From Populus alba (taxonomy: Eukaryota; Streptophyta; Magnoliopsida; Malpighiales; Salicaceae), in contig NC_133299.1 of the NCBI RefSeq assembly GCF_005239225.2, forward strand, positions 9,986,967 to 10,050,966: a DNA stretch of 64,000 nt, in the 5' to 3' direction. A program made the position numbers and the translations under genes. The notes beneath the pieces were generated by a model. It was not told the DNA's origin, did not search any database, and saw only the letters and a program-made list of their open reading frames with translations. Shown in pieces: positions 21,651 through 34,068 of the stretch (its first letter is position 1; every line of letters starts with the position of its first letter).

Positions 21651-22528
21651 GATACGGTTCAGCCCTGTGATACGACCCAAGTAAGGTCAGATTTGTGGAC
21701 TCAATCCGACCGTTGGATCGCGCTAATATTTATGTGGACTCTCCATACATATCTTACTACCTTGGGTTAAAAATTCAGGTCAATCGGAGTTCTGGAAGGA
21801 ACCGCAATACTGGTCAACGGAGGGTGTACGGATTTCGTTATTTACTTCCATTTGACTTGTGGACTTCCTATTTGGTTAGGATTCTTTTCCTACAAGGATG
21901 TGGTAGCTCATTTTGGGAATTTCCTAGTTCGACAAGGATCTTTAATGAGCTGCAATATAATCTAGAAGTGTGGCAGTGATTCATTAATGTTTCGGAATCC
22001 TTTTCTTATAAGGATTCTTTATTCATCCTAGCTACACAAGGAAAGAAGGGTTGGTGGTATTTAATGACATATTAGTTATTTTTATTATTTTCTTTCATGT
22101 TTGGGCGTAATTAAAACTTTGTTTTGAGCTAGGGTCCAAGGCTTGTTTGGATCAGGTTATAGGCTTTTCAATTTAAGGTTTTGGGCCATTTTTAAGTGGA
22201 CCTCATATAAGTCCACATAAGGGGTCCATTAGGGTTAACTTTTCATGAACTATTTAAACTCTTGTAGGCCAAAATTTTAGCAGCTTTGATGATTATTATT
22301 CTGAATTTTTTTAGTTTTAACATGTGAGAGTGATTCTTGGTTCTTGAACGAACTAAATCTGACTTATCGAAGATTAACTGGCTTTGTGGTGTCATTCTAC
22401 TCATTCCAGTAGTGTTGGTGCCTTGGCATAGGTTTCCATTGTGTCACGCTCCTATCAAACCTATTTCGGCTTTCCGGGATTAAATCTCAATCTTGATTGT
22501 GGGTTGCGTGATCACGAGGTTCGCATCA
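21651..22528 (+). mobile_element. Full-length type-H LTR (878 bp), probably solo
   Basis: It starts TGATACGGTTCAGCCCTGTG and ends GGTTCGCATCA. Internal element sequence is not present on either side, so it is probably a solo LTR. The five bases on each side (CAAAG and ATCCA) do not match, so the insertion is old or rearranged. Its 3' half is the same as family-1 LTRs and its 5' half is different. Confidence 0.78.
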
Positions 22529-23313
22529 ATCCACCTAATCAATATTGGTTTGGGCTCCTTTTTCTTTAAAAGATACCTCAAAGCTGCATGGTTAGTAAAA
22601 ACGACGACTTTTGTACCAAGTAAATATGACTTGAATGTTTCTAGAGAAAACACAATGCAAAATGTTCCTTTTCAGTTTTATGGTAATTGCATTGCGCTCC
22701 GTCCAACATGTGGGATGCACATGGGATAACATGCAAATTCTTCCATATTCTTTACCAAGTACGGGCCCTACCGCATAGTCACTCACATCGCATATTATCT
22801 CGAAAGGTTCATCCTAATTTGGTGGTTGGATGATAGGGGCAAATGTGACACGCCTCTTAAGCTCAACATAGGCATCTGTACATGCTTGATCAAACACAAA
22901 ATCCACTTCTTTGGCTAATAATTTGCACAAGGGTGCTGTAATCTTTGAGAAATCTTTGATAAAGCATCAATAAAAGCCTGTATGGCCAAGCAAAGAATGA
23001 ACTTGCCTCACACATGAAGGGTAAGGAAATGATATAATAACATCTATCTTAGTTTTATCAACCTCTAATCCACGCGAAGACAAAATATGCCAAAGAACTA
23101 TTCCTTGTTCTACCATAAAATAACACTTTTCATAGTTCAAGACAAAATTAGTTTCAATGCATATTTTCAAGAGTAAATATAAACTTTCCAAACATTTATC
23201 AAAATAATCACCATACATCGTGAAATCATCCATGAAAACTTCAATTATTCTTTCAACATAGTCGAAACAAATATTCATCATGCATACTTGAAAAGTTGTC
23301 GGTGCATTACTAA

Positions 23314-23474
23314 GTGTGTGTTTGTATTAGAGGTGGAGGTTGAGGTTTGGGTGTGGGATCCACTAAAAAAGCTATAAAAAGCAAGAAAAATTAGCTTTTT
23401 GTGGTTGAGTTTTGTGCATAAATGGGTTGTACCAAACCACAACCTCAACCACAAAAGCTAAAACAAACACACCC
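23314..23474. mobile_element. 161-bp MITE, PIF/Harbinger (Tourist)-like
   Basis: The ends are GTGTGTGTTTGTATTAG and, reverse-complemented, GGGTGTGTTTGTTTTAG: imperfect terminal inverted repeats that continue inward for about 45 bp. It is flanked by TAA at 23311-23313 and 23475-23477. Removing the element and one TAA restores the reverse transcriptase frame PFSLSNAPTTF on the minus strand. The 3-bp TAA duplication and GGGTGTGTTTG-type ends suit PIF/Harbinger MITEs. Confidence 0.78.
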
Positions 23475-24479
23475 TAAGACTAAAGGGCATTCTCCTATAT
23501 GCATATGTACTAAATGGACATGTTAATATAGTCTTTTCTTGATCCTTAGGATTAATAACAATTTGATTATATCCACTATATCCATCAATAAAGCAATAAA
23601 AAGACTTACTTGCTACACGCTCAAGCATTTGGTCCATGAATGGTAATGGGAAATGATCTTTTCATGTAGAAAGATTAAGCTTTCTATAATCAACACACAT
23701 TCTCCAACAACTCGAGATGTGAGAAGAAATGAGTTCATCATTTTTGTTCTTTACCATGCGATTTCAATCTTTTTGGGCACCACATGGATTGGCACCACCC
23801 ATTTACTGTTCGTGATGGAGTAAATGACTATTACATCTAATAGTTTCAAAATTTCAGCTTTCACTACCTCCATCATAGGTGGGTTCAACCTCCTTTGCAT
23901 TTTCCTTGTTGGTTTCACATTCTCCTCCAATAGTATGTGATGCATACACATCAAGGGATTAGCCCTTGATGTAAGCTAAAGTCCATCCAATGGTCATTTT
24001 GTGATCGTACAACAACTTCACAGTTTTTCCTCTTGCGCACTTGTCAAATGTTTTGCTATGATAACAAGAAGTGTATTGTTGTCGCCAATGAATACATACT
24101 TTAAATTATCAGGCAAATGTTTCAATTCTAACTTGGGTGCCTATAAAATAGATGACAAAAGCTTTTTATGTGAAAGTACTAAATTAACAAAGACATTACC
24201 ATAGGGGATGGTTTGCAAAGTCAAGGCTGATTCTTGAACATTTTGGGAAACATATATATGCTTCTCCATCTCTTCTATCTCAGTAAAATATCAACCATAG
24301 CTTAAAGCCATGCTTAATCCATCCTTGCAATCAAAATCAAAAACTTGTTGCACATATTTATCAATTTAGTCCTAACATGTGATAGAATAAACATTATTGC
24401 AAGGATATTTCACATAAATCGCATAAGGCCCCTTTAAAACTACATTACCAATAACACATGGGATAGTAAACGCACCTGT

Positions 24480-25001
24480 TACGAAAGCATTATGGTGGAA
24501 TGTTTGTGATAGATGCGACATTCCAAGAATGACAAAAAGCTTGGATGAATGGATTTGATTGGCCACTGTCTCTTGGCATGGCAAAAGTTTCGTCAACTTT
24601 TCTCGTAAACTGGGTTTCGCAGCTACAGTGTATTGTATCTGGCAAGAACGGAATGCAAGGATCTTTGCAGATGTGTCTAAAGCTTTGAATTTGGTTTTTG
24701 ATCAAATCGAATGTATCATTCGCGATAAGCTTGTTTTGATGAGGAATGTTCAACAAACAGATGAAAACATAAGGATCCAAAGACTTTGGAGGGTCAATAA
24801 CATGGACTCTTAATTTGATGTTTAGCTGGTTGTTTTTGTACCCCTAGCATATCTAGTTGGTCTAAGTTTTTGTTTTGTTATGTGGCTAGCATGTAGCCAT
24901 TTGTTGGTTTTCGTTTCTGTTCACATTGTAAATCTTGGGTATGCCCATTATATTCTTTGTATCATTTTCTTTTAATACATAAGTCAGCTTACCAAAAAAA
25001 A
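24480..25001 (+). mobile_element. 5'-truncated LINE (522 bp) with 15-bp target duplication
   Basis: The sequence is nearly identical to LINE A from about 10139 to its tail and ends in GCTTACC plus A. AGTAAACGCACCTGT occurs at 24465-24479 and 25002-25016, the target-site duplication. It carries only the end of ORF2 (zf-RVT tail to NNMDS) and the 3' UTR. It inserted into Athila-like element E. Confidence 0.92.
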
Positions 25002-25498
25002 AGTAAACGCACCTGTGTCTTTTTGCTTCAAAGGCAGATTCTTTTGAACAACAACATATACAACTTCACCCCATACTTACTGTTTCGTAGCCTTTCAGCT
25101 TGTAATCTCTCTTGGTAGTACATCACTCTTTCAAGAATTTAGCATACTTGGAAATTTGCTTGATAACATCAATCAAAGGAATGTTGAGTTCCACTATCTT
25201 AAAAACCTTTAAAATCTCTTTTTATGCGTCCTCTTTCTTCGAACTAGAAGAACTCAACAGAAAAGGAGGGAATTTTCTTAAAACTGGAATTCATTGAGTT
25301 AGGACTTACCTTTGGAGTATTGGTCGTTGTTTCAGTTTATAGAGGAGTAGGGTGTTTCTTCTTTATACTCAGTACGGTTTCTATCTCCGTTTCTTCCTCC
25401 ATCTCAATTTGTTTCAACCTTTGCTCTTCAAGTTCTTTCCCACTTCACAGCGTGATCAAACTAACATTCTCTTTTGGATTCAATGCTTGGGAGGGTAA

Positions 25499-26263
25499 TG
25501 ATGAGGATCAGCCTAACACCAAGCGTAATCATGTCAACGACTGATTAAAGGTGCTAATTGGGCCAATTACAAGAGCTAAGGCAAGAAAAACATTTAATGG
25601 GCTTGTACAGAATATATGGAGCAAGATGGACCTAGAGGAGCTTAGGACATCTAAGGAGCATGAAAGACAGCCTTTAATTATTATAATCAAGGTGCAAGAA
25701 GAGCCCAATTCATATGGAACAAGGGACTGATGTGTCTAACCCCATACCAACCTTGTTAGGCTTGTTTCTCCTAATGATACAAGGATGTGACAGCTTGTTT
25801 TGGGAATCTCCTAGCTCTACAAGGATCTTTAATGGGTTGCAACATAGTTTCCAAGTGTGGTAAGGATTCATATATGTTTTAGAATTCTTTTCTTACAAGG
25901 ATTCCTTATTCATCCTAGCTACAACAAGGAAAGAAGATTTCAGAATTAATTCTACCTTCAAATCAGATTTTCTAGTCTATTTAGGACTTCTTAAGGGAGA
26001 CAAATCTGATCTATCATATTTAGGATATTAAATTTGGATTTATTATTTAAGGTTTTATTTACACTATTTTAGGTTTAATTGTGAGTGGGTCTCATATAAG
26101 TCCACATAAGGGGTTCATTAGGGTTTGTTTCAGTCTAAAGTCAGTATAAATAAATGCATAACCAAACATGTAAGGGTGTAATTTTCTGATCAATAAACTT
26201 TTTTTGTTGCAGTTGTTATGTGTTGGTGGGATAATCTCCCTTCCTTAATTCAAGGCAGCCTTA
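25499..26263 (+). mobile_element. LTR (third subfamily) with pol 3' end at its start
   Basis: It begins TGATGAGGATCAGCC, matching the family-1 LTR start TGATGCGGACCAGCC, and encodes a pol C-terminus-like stretch (PITRARARKTFNGLVQNIW) up to about 25730. The 3' part (about 25780-26263) resembles type II LTRs. It ends near TCTCCCTTCCTTAATTC without the usual terminal CGCATCA, so the LTR end is missing. Confidence 0.6.
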
Positions 26264-27440
26264 AGAACGAGATAAGTTTATTAATCTAGACAACATAACT
26301 GTCTGCAGTCCATGTTTGATTTGATCGAATGTTTTCCCTAAGTTAATAACACAAATTTGCCATGATTATTAAGCTCAGTTGCTTCACAAGTTTATACACC
26401 ACAACTCCGGTTTAGATAGCAAACTTAGCAATAGATTATTTATAATAATAACTTAGAGTCCGCTCTAGCAATTAAAATAAACAATCATAGGAAATCAATG
26501 TAGGAAAACAAACATATTCATATTCATCATATAAACTGAAAAGAAAAGGTAAAATAAGTATCATAGTTCTTGAAATCCGAAAGTTTCTATGTCCTTGCAA
26601 CCAAGAAAAAGACCTAGTCTTGCATGTTTATTGAACAACTAATAAACAATAAAGGATAAATGATTTCTGGTTTATGGAGGACAGGGTGTGTGTTTCTTCT
26701 CTTTTCTGGCCTCCCCCATTCTTTTCTCTCTTTCTTTTTATTTGATAGAAAACCCTAATTCCTTTTCTACAAAATAGTTCTTTCCTAAGTAGACAATTTA
26801 CATTTAAGTATTTTAATAAATATTTTCTTAAAAAAGGAAAAATAGCCTTGCATAAAATCTTCAAGCTTTGACTTTTGACTTAAAGGAGCTAAATTGCCGA
26901 AATAAAGACTTGGATGTCGATTTGGATGCTTTGAGAAGTACTTTGGACTTGTTTCTTCATAAAATCTACTTGCTGACATAATTCATGTGTCATCTTAGAA
27001 AAATCTTATATCTCCCTTATGAGCTCCTTTTCTGCTGACATTTGGTAGGCTGATAGGTCTTTCAGTCAAGAATTCAACAAAATTGAGTTTGCAATTAATG
27101 GACTTCTGTAGCTCAAGATATTCAAGTCAAAATGGCCGAAGGTCAACAATAGAAAAATGCGAGATTTGCCTTTCAAGGTGTAATTTCCATGTTCTTTCTC
27201 TTTATTATTTTTCTTTCCATATATATATAGAAAGGTATGGATGTTAGCTTTCTAATTCCACTAGAATCACTTCATTTTGACCTTTAGAGCTCAAGCTCTG
27301 CACAAAACTTCGAATGGAGGTCAATATGCCAATTATCTCCAATTTACTTCTTTTTGAATATTTCATCCAAAACTACCTTCGAAACATAAAACAAAGAATA
27401 TCAAGGCATTTTATATATAAAACATAAGCAAAATACTAGG
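26264..27440. other. Unassigned AT-rich spacer, possibly an unrelated LTR
   Basis: No gene was recognised. On the minus strand the sequence around 26850-26560 has the composition of an LTR R/U5 region (AGGGTTTTCTATC, pyrimidine runs, then untranslatable AT-rich sequence), but no boundaries, primer site or duplicates were found in the window. Confidence 0.3.
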
Positions 27441-27445
27441 AAAAT

Positions 27446-28670
27446 ATGGGTGAAACTATCGAATTATATGGTTGCATCACTAATTATTCAATGCATGAAT
27501 TGCTTGTAAGGGAAGCTTATGGTGGTGGATTCATGGGACACTTTGAGATTACTAAGATCTTAAAAGATGTGCATGAATATTTTTATTGGCCTAACATGAA
27601 AAGAGATGTACAAAAAATTTATGATAGGTGCATAGCACGTAAACAAGCTAAGTCTAAATTGATGCTTCATGGGTTATATAGACCTTTACATGTTCCTAAG
27701 GAATCTTATGTTGATATTTCTATAAACTTTATTTTAGGTTTAACTAGGTTAAGGAAAGGAAGAAACTTCATATTTGTTGTTGTAGATAGATTTTCTAAGA
27801 TGAGACATTTTATATCTTACTATAAAATTGATGATGCAATGGATATAGTAGATCTATTCTTGAAGGAGGTTGTTTGGTTACATAGCGTTCCAATGAGCAT
27901 TGTGTCTAATCGAGATGTCAAGTATTCGAACTATTTTTGAAACGTTTTCTGAGGTAAGTTAGGAATTAAATTTTTATTTTCTATTATTTGTCATCCATAA
28001 ACAAATGGTTAAACTGAAGTAGTAAACAAGACTTTAACTCAATTATTAAGAGTTGTCATTCAAAAGAATATTAAACTGAATTTGTATGTAACCGTAATGT
28101 GTATTTTACTACTAATTATTCACTATCTGAGATTATTTATGGTTTTAATCATTTAACACCATTAAATTTGATTCCTTGTTGATGAAAGGATTAATTTTGA
28201 TAGTAATAAAAAAAGACATGATAAAAAAAAAGGAAAAAAAAAAGAGCAATATACATTCAAGGCTAATAAAGAATACAAATTAGTAAAGTTTGAATCAAGA
28301 AACTAGGTTTGGGTGCGTATGAGAAAGGAAAGGTTTCTTGAACAAAAGAGATGAAAATTGATGACATGGGGAGATGGACTTTTTCAGATCATAAAGAGGA
28401 TTAATGACAATGCCTATAAAGTGGATTTACTAGGTGAGTATGACATTAGTGCTATATTCAATATTTTTTTGATATTTTTATTTTGTGTAGAAGATAATTA
28501 AAGGATGAATCATTTCAATGAAAAAAGGAATGATACAATTCAAGCAACACCAACAAATTCGTTAGAAGTTCTAATTGGTTTCATGACAAGACTTCAAGCT
28601 AAGAGATTCAAAAAGGTTTTAAATAGACTTCTTCAAGACAAATAGGTTAAGATGAATTTGAAGAAAAATA
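27446..28670 (+). pseudogene. Decayed Ty3/gypsy integrase fragment
   Basis: The first 164 codons carry HELLVREAYGGGFMGHF, YWPNMKRDVQKIY, then [13 protein letters not shown] and IVSNRDVKYSNYF, which are the zinc-binding and catalytic-core regions of a Ty3 integrase. Further frames with stops continue to the integrase C-terminal region (INDNAYKVDLLGEYDISA at about 28400) and a pol tail near 28600. It is richer in AT and more decayed than the other pol copies, so it is likely an older insertion. Confidence 0.75.
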
Positions 28671-30056
28671 TTAAATAATGAAATACAAGCCTCGATTAAT
28701 TTAATTCATATTTAAGAAGAGCTTGTAGGTGAGTATTCAAACATTACAAAAAGATTAGAAAAAAGAAATTCAAATATGTCAATTTTGACCTTTCACTATT
28801 ATTTTGGTCATAATTGGAGTTACAAAAGGAATTTTAATGTGATTTCAGTTACATTGAAAAGTAAACAGCAATAATTTTCCATTGATATATGACACATCTT
28901 CTAATTCATTAAAACAATAAAGAACCATGTGTTTGAAGCTAAGCTTCGATTCTAATAACAAATTACAAAAACAACTTCAGTTTTATTTACATTAATTGGG
29001 CTATTATTTTATTTATTTGTTAATTATTATTAGATTTTTTTGTGATATTAAATTTTTTTATATAAATTTGAGTTCATTGGATTATTATTATTTATTAGGT
29101 TTATCCATATTAATTAGAGATATCTTATTAAATTTAGGATATTTTATAGTATAAAAACTCTTGTAAAAACTTTTTTTAAAAAAAGACTTTTTCAAAAAAC
29201 AAATTCAACATTCTTATTATCTTTCATGAATTAGTAATTCTCATATTAAATTCTGAGTTGATCTAATTTTATTGTAATCTTATGCTACTTGGTAGCGTTT
29301 ATTTATAGACATAAAGTGAAAAATCATTCCGATTACTTTAATTTAACAAGTATTTATTGAATCAAGTTTCATCCCATGCAAATCTAATATTAACATATCT
29401 TAAAAAGGAATCACATCAAATGCTGTGAACTAATGCAAGCGGGTCAACATAAGTCCACAATAAATGTCAAGAGGTTAAGGCATAATTAGCCAGCAAGCAT
29501 TCCCCAGAAAGAGCAAGACAGACAGATTTCATCTAACCACATGACCGTCAATGATTTAATCAATCATATAAAGATGTAGGTAGCAAAAATCCCGAATTAT
29601 AGGTTTGAAATTATGTGGACTCACCAGCTCCATGAGCAGAAGCAGGCCCAGGGTGAACTGATTGACGATCATGAAGAAAATCTACATCAATCAATTGCAG
29701 CCGGCATACTCTTTCTTCAACTCATAACAGTACCCATTTCAGGTCTTCAAAGAACAGAGAGATACTATCAATGAGAATGGGAGTATTTAGATAGAAGAAA
29801 GAAGGGAATAATATAGTACATCAAATAGCTACCCATTAACCCAAGTACAAAGTTGAAATTCAGGAACCAACAAACAGTCGAAGAAGCCCATGCCTTCAAA
29901 AGTAAATTCAAGCACTCACTTGGGACTGTGTTTCCTTTTATAAAACAGAAGCATACTGGTAAAGTACATGTACTTTAATTCGAAGCATCATAATGCAAGG
30001 TGCTATTCCAGGAATAAACTTAAACGAGCAAAATGAGCAAGAACTTGGCAATGCCA
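28671..30056. other. AT-rich spacer and ALY 3' flank
   Basis: 28671-29420 is very AT-rich with no recognised gene and may include a decayed LTR of the preceding integrase fragment. About 29600-30056 lies downstream of the ALY stop codon on the minus strand and probably contains its 3' UTR. No polyadenylation site could be fixed. Confidence 0.4.
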
Positions 30057-31450
30057 TCAGTTTTCTTGCATAGCTTCTGAATGGTACTTTTCTAAATCTG
30101 CATCTAGATCTTCTGCAGATATCTTTTCACCACGACCTCTACCCCTTCCACGACCACCCCTTCTAACTCCATGCCCACCACCACGAGGCCGTCCCGTGGT
30201 ACCACCCCTTCCTTGGCTACTACTGCATTATAGAAAATCAAACATAATTCAAATGCAAAAAATAAAATGAAATTTGATAATACACACAGAAACACGAGCA
30301 CTCACAAACACAATTCAGTAGTTCAAAACAAAAGGGGCACAGGGTTTGCCAATTGGGACACAGTCTCACACACAGACAAACATAAATGACCATTGCTAGA
30401 AACTGATATTACAAACACATGCAAAGTTCAGAACAAATTAATGCAATCAATACAGCAAAGGTATGACGAAAGTGATGAGAAACTCCAATCATGCATAACA
30501 GAAAACGGACCAAACCACGGACGAGCACCACCCCATCACAAAGGCTAAACTAGAGAAATTGTACAGCATGAAAGTCAGGGAACAACTTAAAATGCTAACC
30601 TTCTAGGAGCAGCGATATTTTGATTCCTGTACATGCCATTAGTGGATGGAGGGACAGCAGGCCGAGTGGCAATATTTGTTCCCACAATCTCAATCTTCAT
30701 TGGCTTTCCATCCAGTTGAACATTATTGTATCTCTTGACAGCAGAGACAGCATCTTCCCGCCGTGCAAAGACTATCTCCGCCGTTCCCTGCGAGAAATTA
30801 TCTTTCTTTTTCGTAATCACGAGGGACACAAATAATTTCCAGATGATGAAAGTAGATGAACTGATTGATTACCTCAGATCTTCCACTCCTATCATAATGG
30901 ACTGAATATCGTTTAAGGTCACCAATCTCCGAGAAAAGCTCCTGTACAGAAATCAGTACAAAATTAAAGTAACTCGATTACTTTTCTTGGGTCGAATACA
31001 TTTGCAAATTAAGAAACAAAATAAAAAGAAAAGGGACTGACCTTGATGTCTTCAGTAGAAACACCGAAATCCAAGTTGGAAATATAGAGTTTAGTCCCAG
31101 TCTCAATGGAAGAAGCACGAGCAGGATATGCAGAAGCAGAAACAGGACTATCCATGAACATGTCGTGTTGCCATGACGTCTCTGGAGCTTGGACCTGGGG
31201 CTGTAGCAGTTTCTAATCAAAATAGTTAAGCATATGCATATTTTTTTTATGATTAGTTCAATCAATCAATCCAAAGAATGCGTGAGATGGTAACCTTGGA
31301 ATAGGGCGTTGTTATGTTTCCCGCGCGATTGGAGAACCGACGGGAAGGACCAGGGCCGCCAGAAGAACGAGGTCTGCCTCGAGAATTCGACGACTTCCTG
31401 TTGTTTTCTATTATGTCGTCTAGAGACATGTCCAGGGCCGTTGTCGTCAT
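30057..31450 (-). CDS. ALY1-like: ALY/THO4 mRNA-export adaptor (five exons, 249 aa)
   Basis: The gene is on the minus strand. Exons: 31450-31295, 31212-31042, 30941-30873, 30787-30600 and 30222-30057, all with GT-AG introns, 750 bp in total ending TGA. The first three exons end in phase 0 and the fourth in phase 2. The protein has the N-terminal ALY motif (LDMSLDDIIENN), an RRM (RNP2 LYISNL; RNP1 region EGTAEIVFARREDA) and an Arg-Gly-rich tail, and ends DLDADLEKYHSEAM, the conserved C-terminal box. Known ALY proteins bridge the TREX complex, spliced mRNA and the export receptor in the nucleus. The length fits the shorter plant ALY1 type. No lesion was seen, so this is the one intact gene in the window. 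Confidence 0.95.
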
Positions 31451-31555
31451 TTTTTCAATTACCTTTCTCCCTCTCTCTCTTGCTGAGCGCACCAGATCCA
31501 GACGCCAAAATTGTGGCAACAGGGAACGGGAGGGTTTAGAGGAGGAGAGAGAAGC

Positions 31556-31563
31556 TAGGGTTT
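31556..31563 (-). promoter_or_regulatory. Telo-box upstream of ALY
   Basis: The minus strand reads AAACCCTA, about 105 bp upstream of the ALY start codon, with a second AAACCCT at about 31531-31537. Telo-boxes are common in promoters or leaders of plant growth and RNA-related genes. A CT/GA-rich stretch lies between it and the ATG. The transcription start is not known from sequence. Confidence 0.55.
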
Positions 31564-31590
31564 CATCTCATCATCACTATCTTATTATAT

Positions 31591-32571
31591 CTTCATGATT
31601 ATTGTTTAGTTATTTTATCTTTATCTTTATTATATTATATTATTAAAATTATAGAAAACAATAATAAAGTTAATACCAACATATTTTTTTATTATGAATC
31701 GAATTAGTTTACCTTTAAAAAACAAATAAAGCTTTTTTTTTTCAATTTAATTTTTTTCTCATTTACATCATTTTATATCTAACTTTTATAAAAATTTATC
31801 ATGGACAAGAAAAGTGAACCAAAATATTCTTATAATTATGATTTAAACTAAAAGAGGTAAAAGATTTGTTGTAGCTATTTACTATTCATCATTTAAAATA
31901 TCTTCATGGATTTCAATAGTGATTTTTTTATAAAATTCATTTTGGCCCTCAAACTTTTATTTACATAAATAAGCTCTTTTAAGTTTAAATTAGTACTTAA
32001 TTGCATATTTTTTTAAAAATAAAGTTGAATTAAAAGATAACGAACTGAAGTGAAAAGGACGGATAAAATAGGTGGCGGCTTTGGAATTTGTTTGAAAAAT
32101 ACATTTTAATCCTTTACTTTTTTAGCAATTAGATAATTGATCCCTCTAATTTTAAAAAAAATTTAATACTGATATCAAACTTTATTTTTCTTTTTTTTAG
32201 TTTTTTTTTTTTTGTTGTGTAAGAGATGGAGTTGCTGGATTCTAGTGTAGATAGAGAGTTTATGTTGGAGATGATTTCGACCATTAAAACGATCAATTTT
32301 TGTGTCAAATGGTTTCATATGATGAAAAGAGTTAAGATTAGATCTTTTTTTTTTTTTTTACCTTAAAAGCATTTAAAAATAATTTAAGATCGGGAATAGT
32401 TTTTGTTTTGAGTTGATTATGGGTTTTAAGGCGGGTTTTTTCACCTTTTTAGAGGTCATGGGTTGGTTTAATAAGGTTTTAAGGGTGTTTCCTAACTATT
32501 TTGACTAAAAACAAGAACCTTGTTTTTTTGACCACCAAAGTGGTCGAAAACTGGGGAATTATAAACGATGC
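31591..32571. other. AT-rich intergenic region upstream of ALY
   Basis: It has long A and T runs and no ORF with recognisable similarity. It holds the distal ALY promoter on one side and ends exactly at an Athila-like LTR start. Confidence 0.5.
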
Positions 32572-34002
32572 TGATTAGTACTTAAAAGTGCATGTTTATC
32601 AAGGTTTTATATCATCATTTTGCACTTGAAGTATCAATAACTCCTTAACTAAAGCATGTTTTATAATAACAAGTTTGATATTATAAGATACCTTAATTTA
32701 TGGTAAATGCTCATTTTAAATGCAGGACTATCACATAAATAAAAGGATTGATTGATGAGTTTAAGCATTGAAAGTTAAAGGACAAAGAGATGGCCAAACT
32801 TAGAAAAGAGATGTCGGTGCAGTCCAAACTGGAACATTGTTCGGTAATTGGATCATATCTGGAGCTCTAGATCTCGGATTTAGGTCCATTTTATATGGAT
32901 GGAAAGCTAAGACATAGGCCTACAACTTTTATGCGGAACCCAAGAATTAAAAAGGCCGTTTTGAAGTCCAAATTGTTGGAACAACGAAGAAGTCCGAAGC
33001 TGTCCTCCAGCCCAGACACTATTTAGTGTTCAGCCCATATCTTGAGTTCTAGAAGTCCAAATGACTTCATCTTTTTTTTTTGTTGGAAAGCTGAGACAAT
33101 TTCCTAGAACATTCTTGAGAATTCTGGGCAAATTATGATGTTAGCAATGACGTTTTGTTCAGACAAGAAGATAAGGATTGTCACCAAGTCAAGATGTGGC
33201 CACCCACTCATCAATTAGTCAACAAATCAATAGTTCCAAATTTTGGCCTATAAAAGGAGGCACTTACCATGTATTGAGGCATCTTGGTTTCCAGATCAAG
33301 ATCATGCTCTTGTTTTCTCTCTTTGTATTGCTTATGTTTTGCTTTCATTAATATCAAGTTTATGCACTTCATTTCCTTTCCTTTACTTAGTTAACCTCTT
33401 TCTCATTTATGTTCTTATCTTGTTCATTTATGTTTCTTTCTTTCATTATGTTTAGCTAAGTTAATTATGTCAAGGTGAAAAGGTTACACTAATGGTGTAA
33501 GAATAAGTATAATATAAACTTAACATGGACCTTAACGTTGGATACTAACATGTTTTATATTTGTTATCTTGTTCACTTTTAATACTTTGCTTGTTAAATG
33601 GTTAATCTAGATTTATGTTGTATAACACTTGGTACAACAAATACTTGGTACTTTCATAGCCCATACTGTATGGTATAACCGACACCTGAGCTATGAAAGG
33701 AACTTGATTTGTTGTTAACATAAGTTATAATCATGAATGTCTGCCAACATTTACAAGTATTAGCTTTATTCGAATAAGATAACTAATGTAATCATGTTAA
33801 CAATTTATAATCTGATTGGAACCTCCTTTATGTGTGGTTTCCAATTGAGTAATAAGAGTTTATACTATACTTGTTTGAAGTACCATTAGTGGATCCTCTA
33901 ACCTTGACATTTATTTTTATCGTTGTTTAATTCTTACATTAATCTTTCATCTCAAAGTTCTCATTAATTTCTTCATCTTCTTCTTCTTTTACTACTACTA
34001 CT

Positions 34003-34068
<66 letters not shown>

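Larger units (their letters stand above)
22529..25490 (-). pseudogene. Athila-like Ty3 element E fragment (gag end to RNase H), minus strand
   Basis: On the minus strand: gag C-terminal region with SLITL.SGKELEEQ (about 25470-25400), protease-adjacent LIDVIKQISKYAKFLKE (about 25180), decayed protease region, reverse transcriptase (about 23950-22960; KWVVPIHVVPKK, catalytic FMDDF at about 23235) and RNase H start (about 22830-22590). It is interrupted by a LINE fragment (24480-25001) and a MITE (23314-23474). Many stops. The family's protein layout matches elements F and D. Confidence 0.78.

Noticed and set aside
26264..27440. Host gene in the long unassigned spacer
   Set aside because: No ORF with a domain, no exon-like series with consistent splice sites, and an LTR-like composition.
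31314..31598. 94-codon ORF on the plus strand
   Set aside because: It is the antisense shadow of ALY exon 1 and its leader.
33243..33455. Small hydrophobic ORF repeated at 62965-63186
   Set aside because: Both copies lie at the same place in two copies of the Athila LTR. Conservation reflects recent common origin, and there is no domain or translation context.
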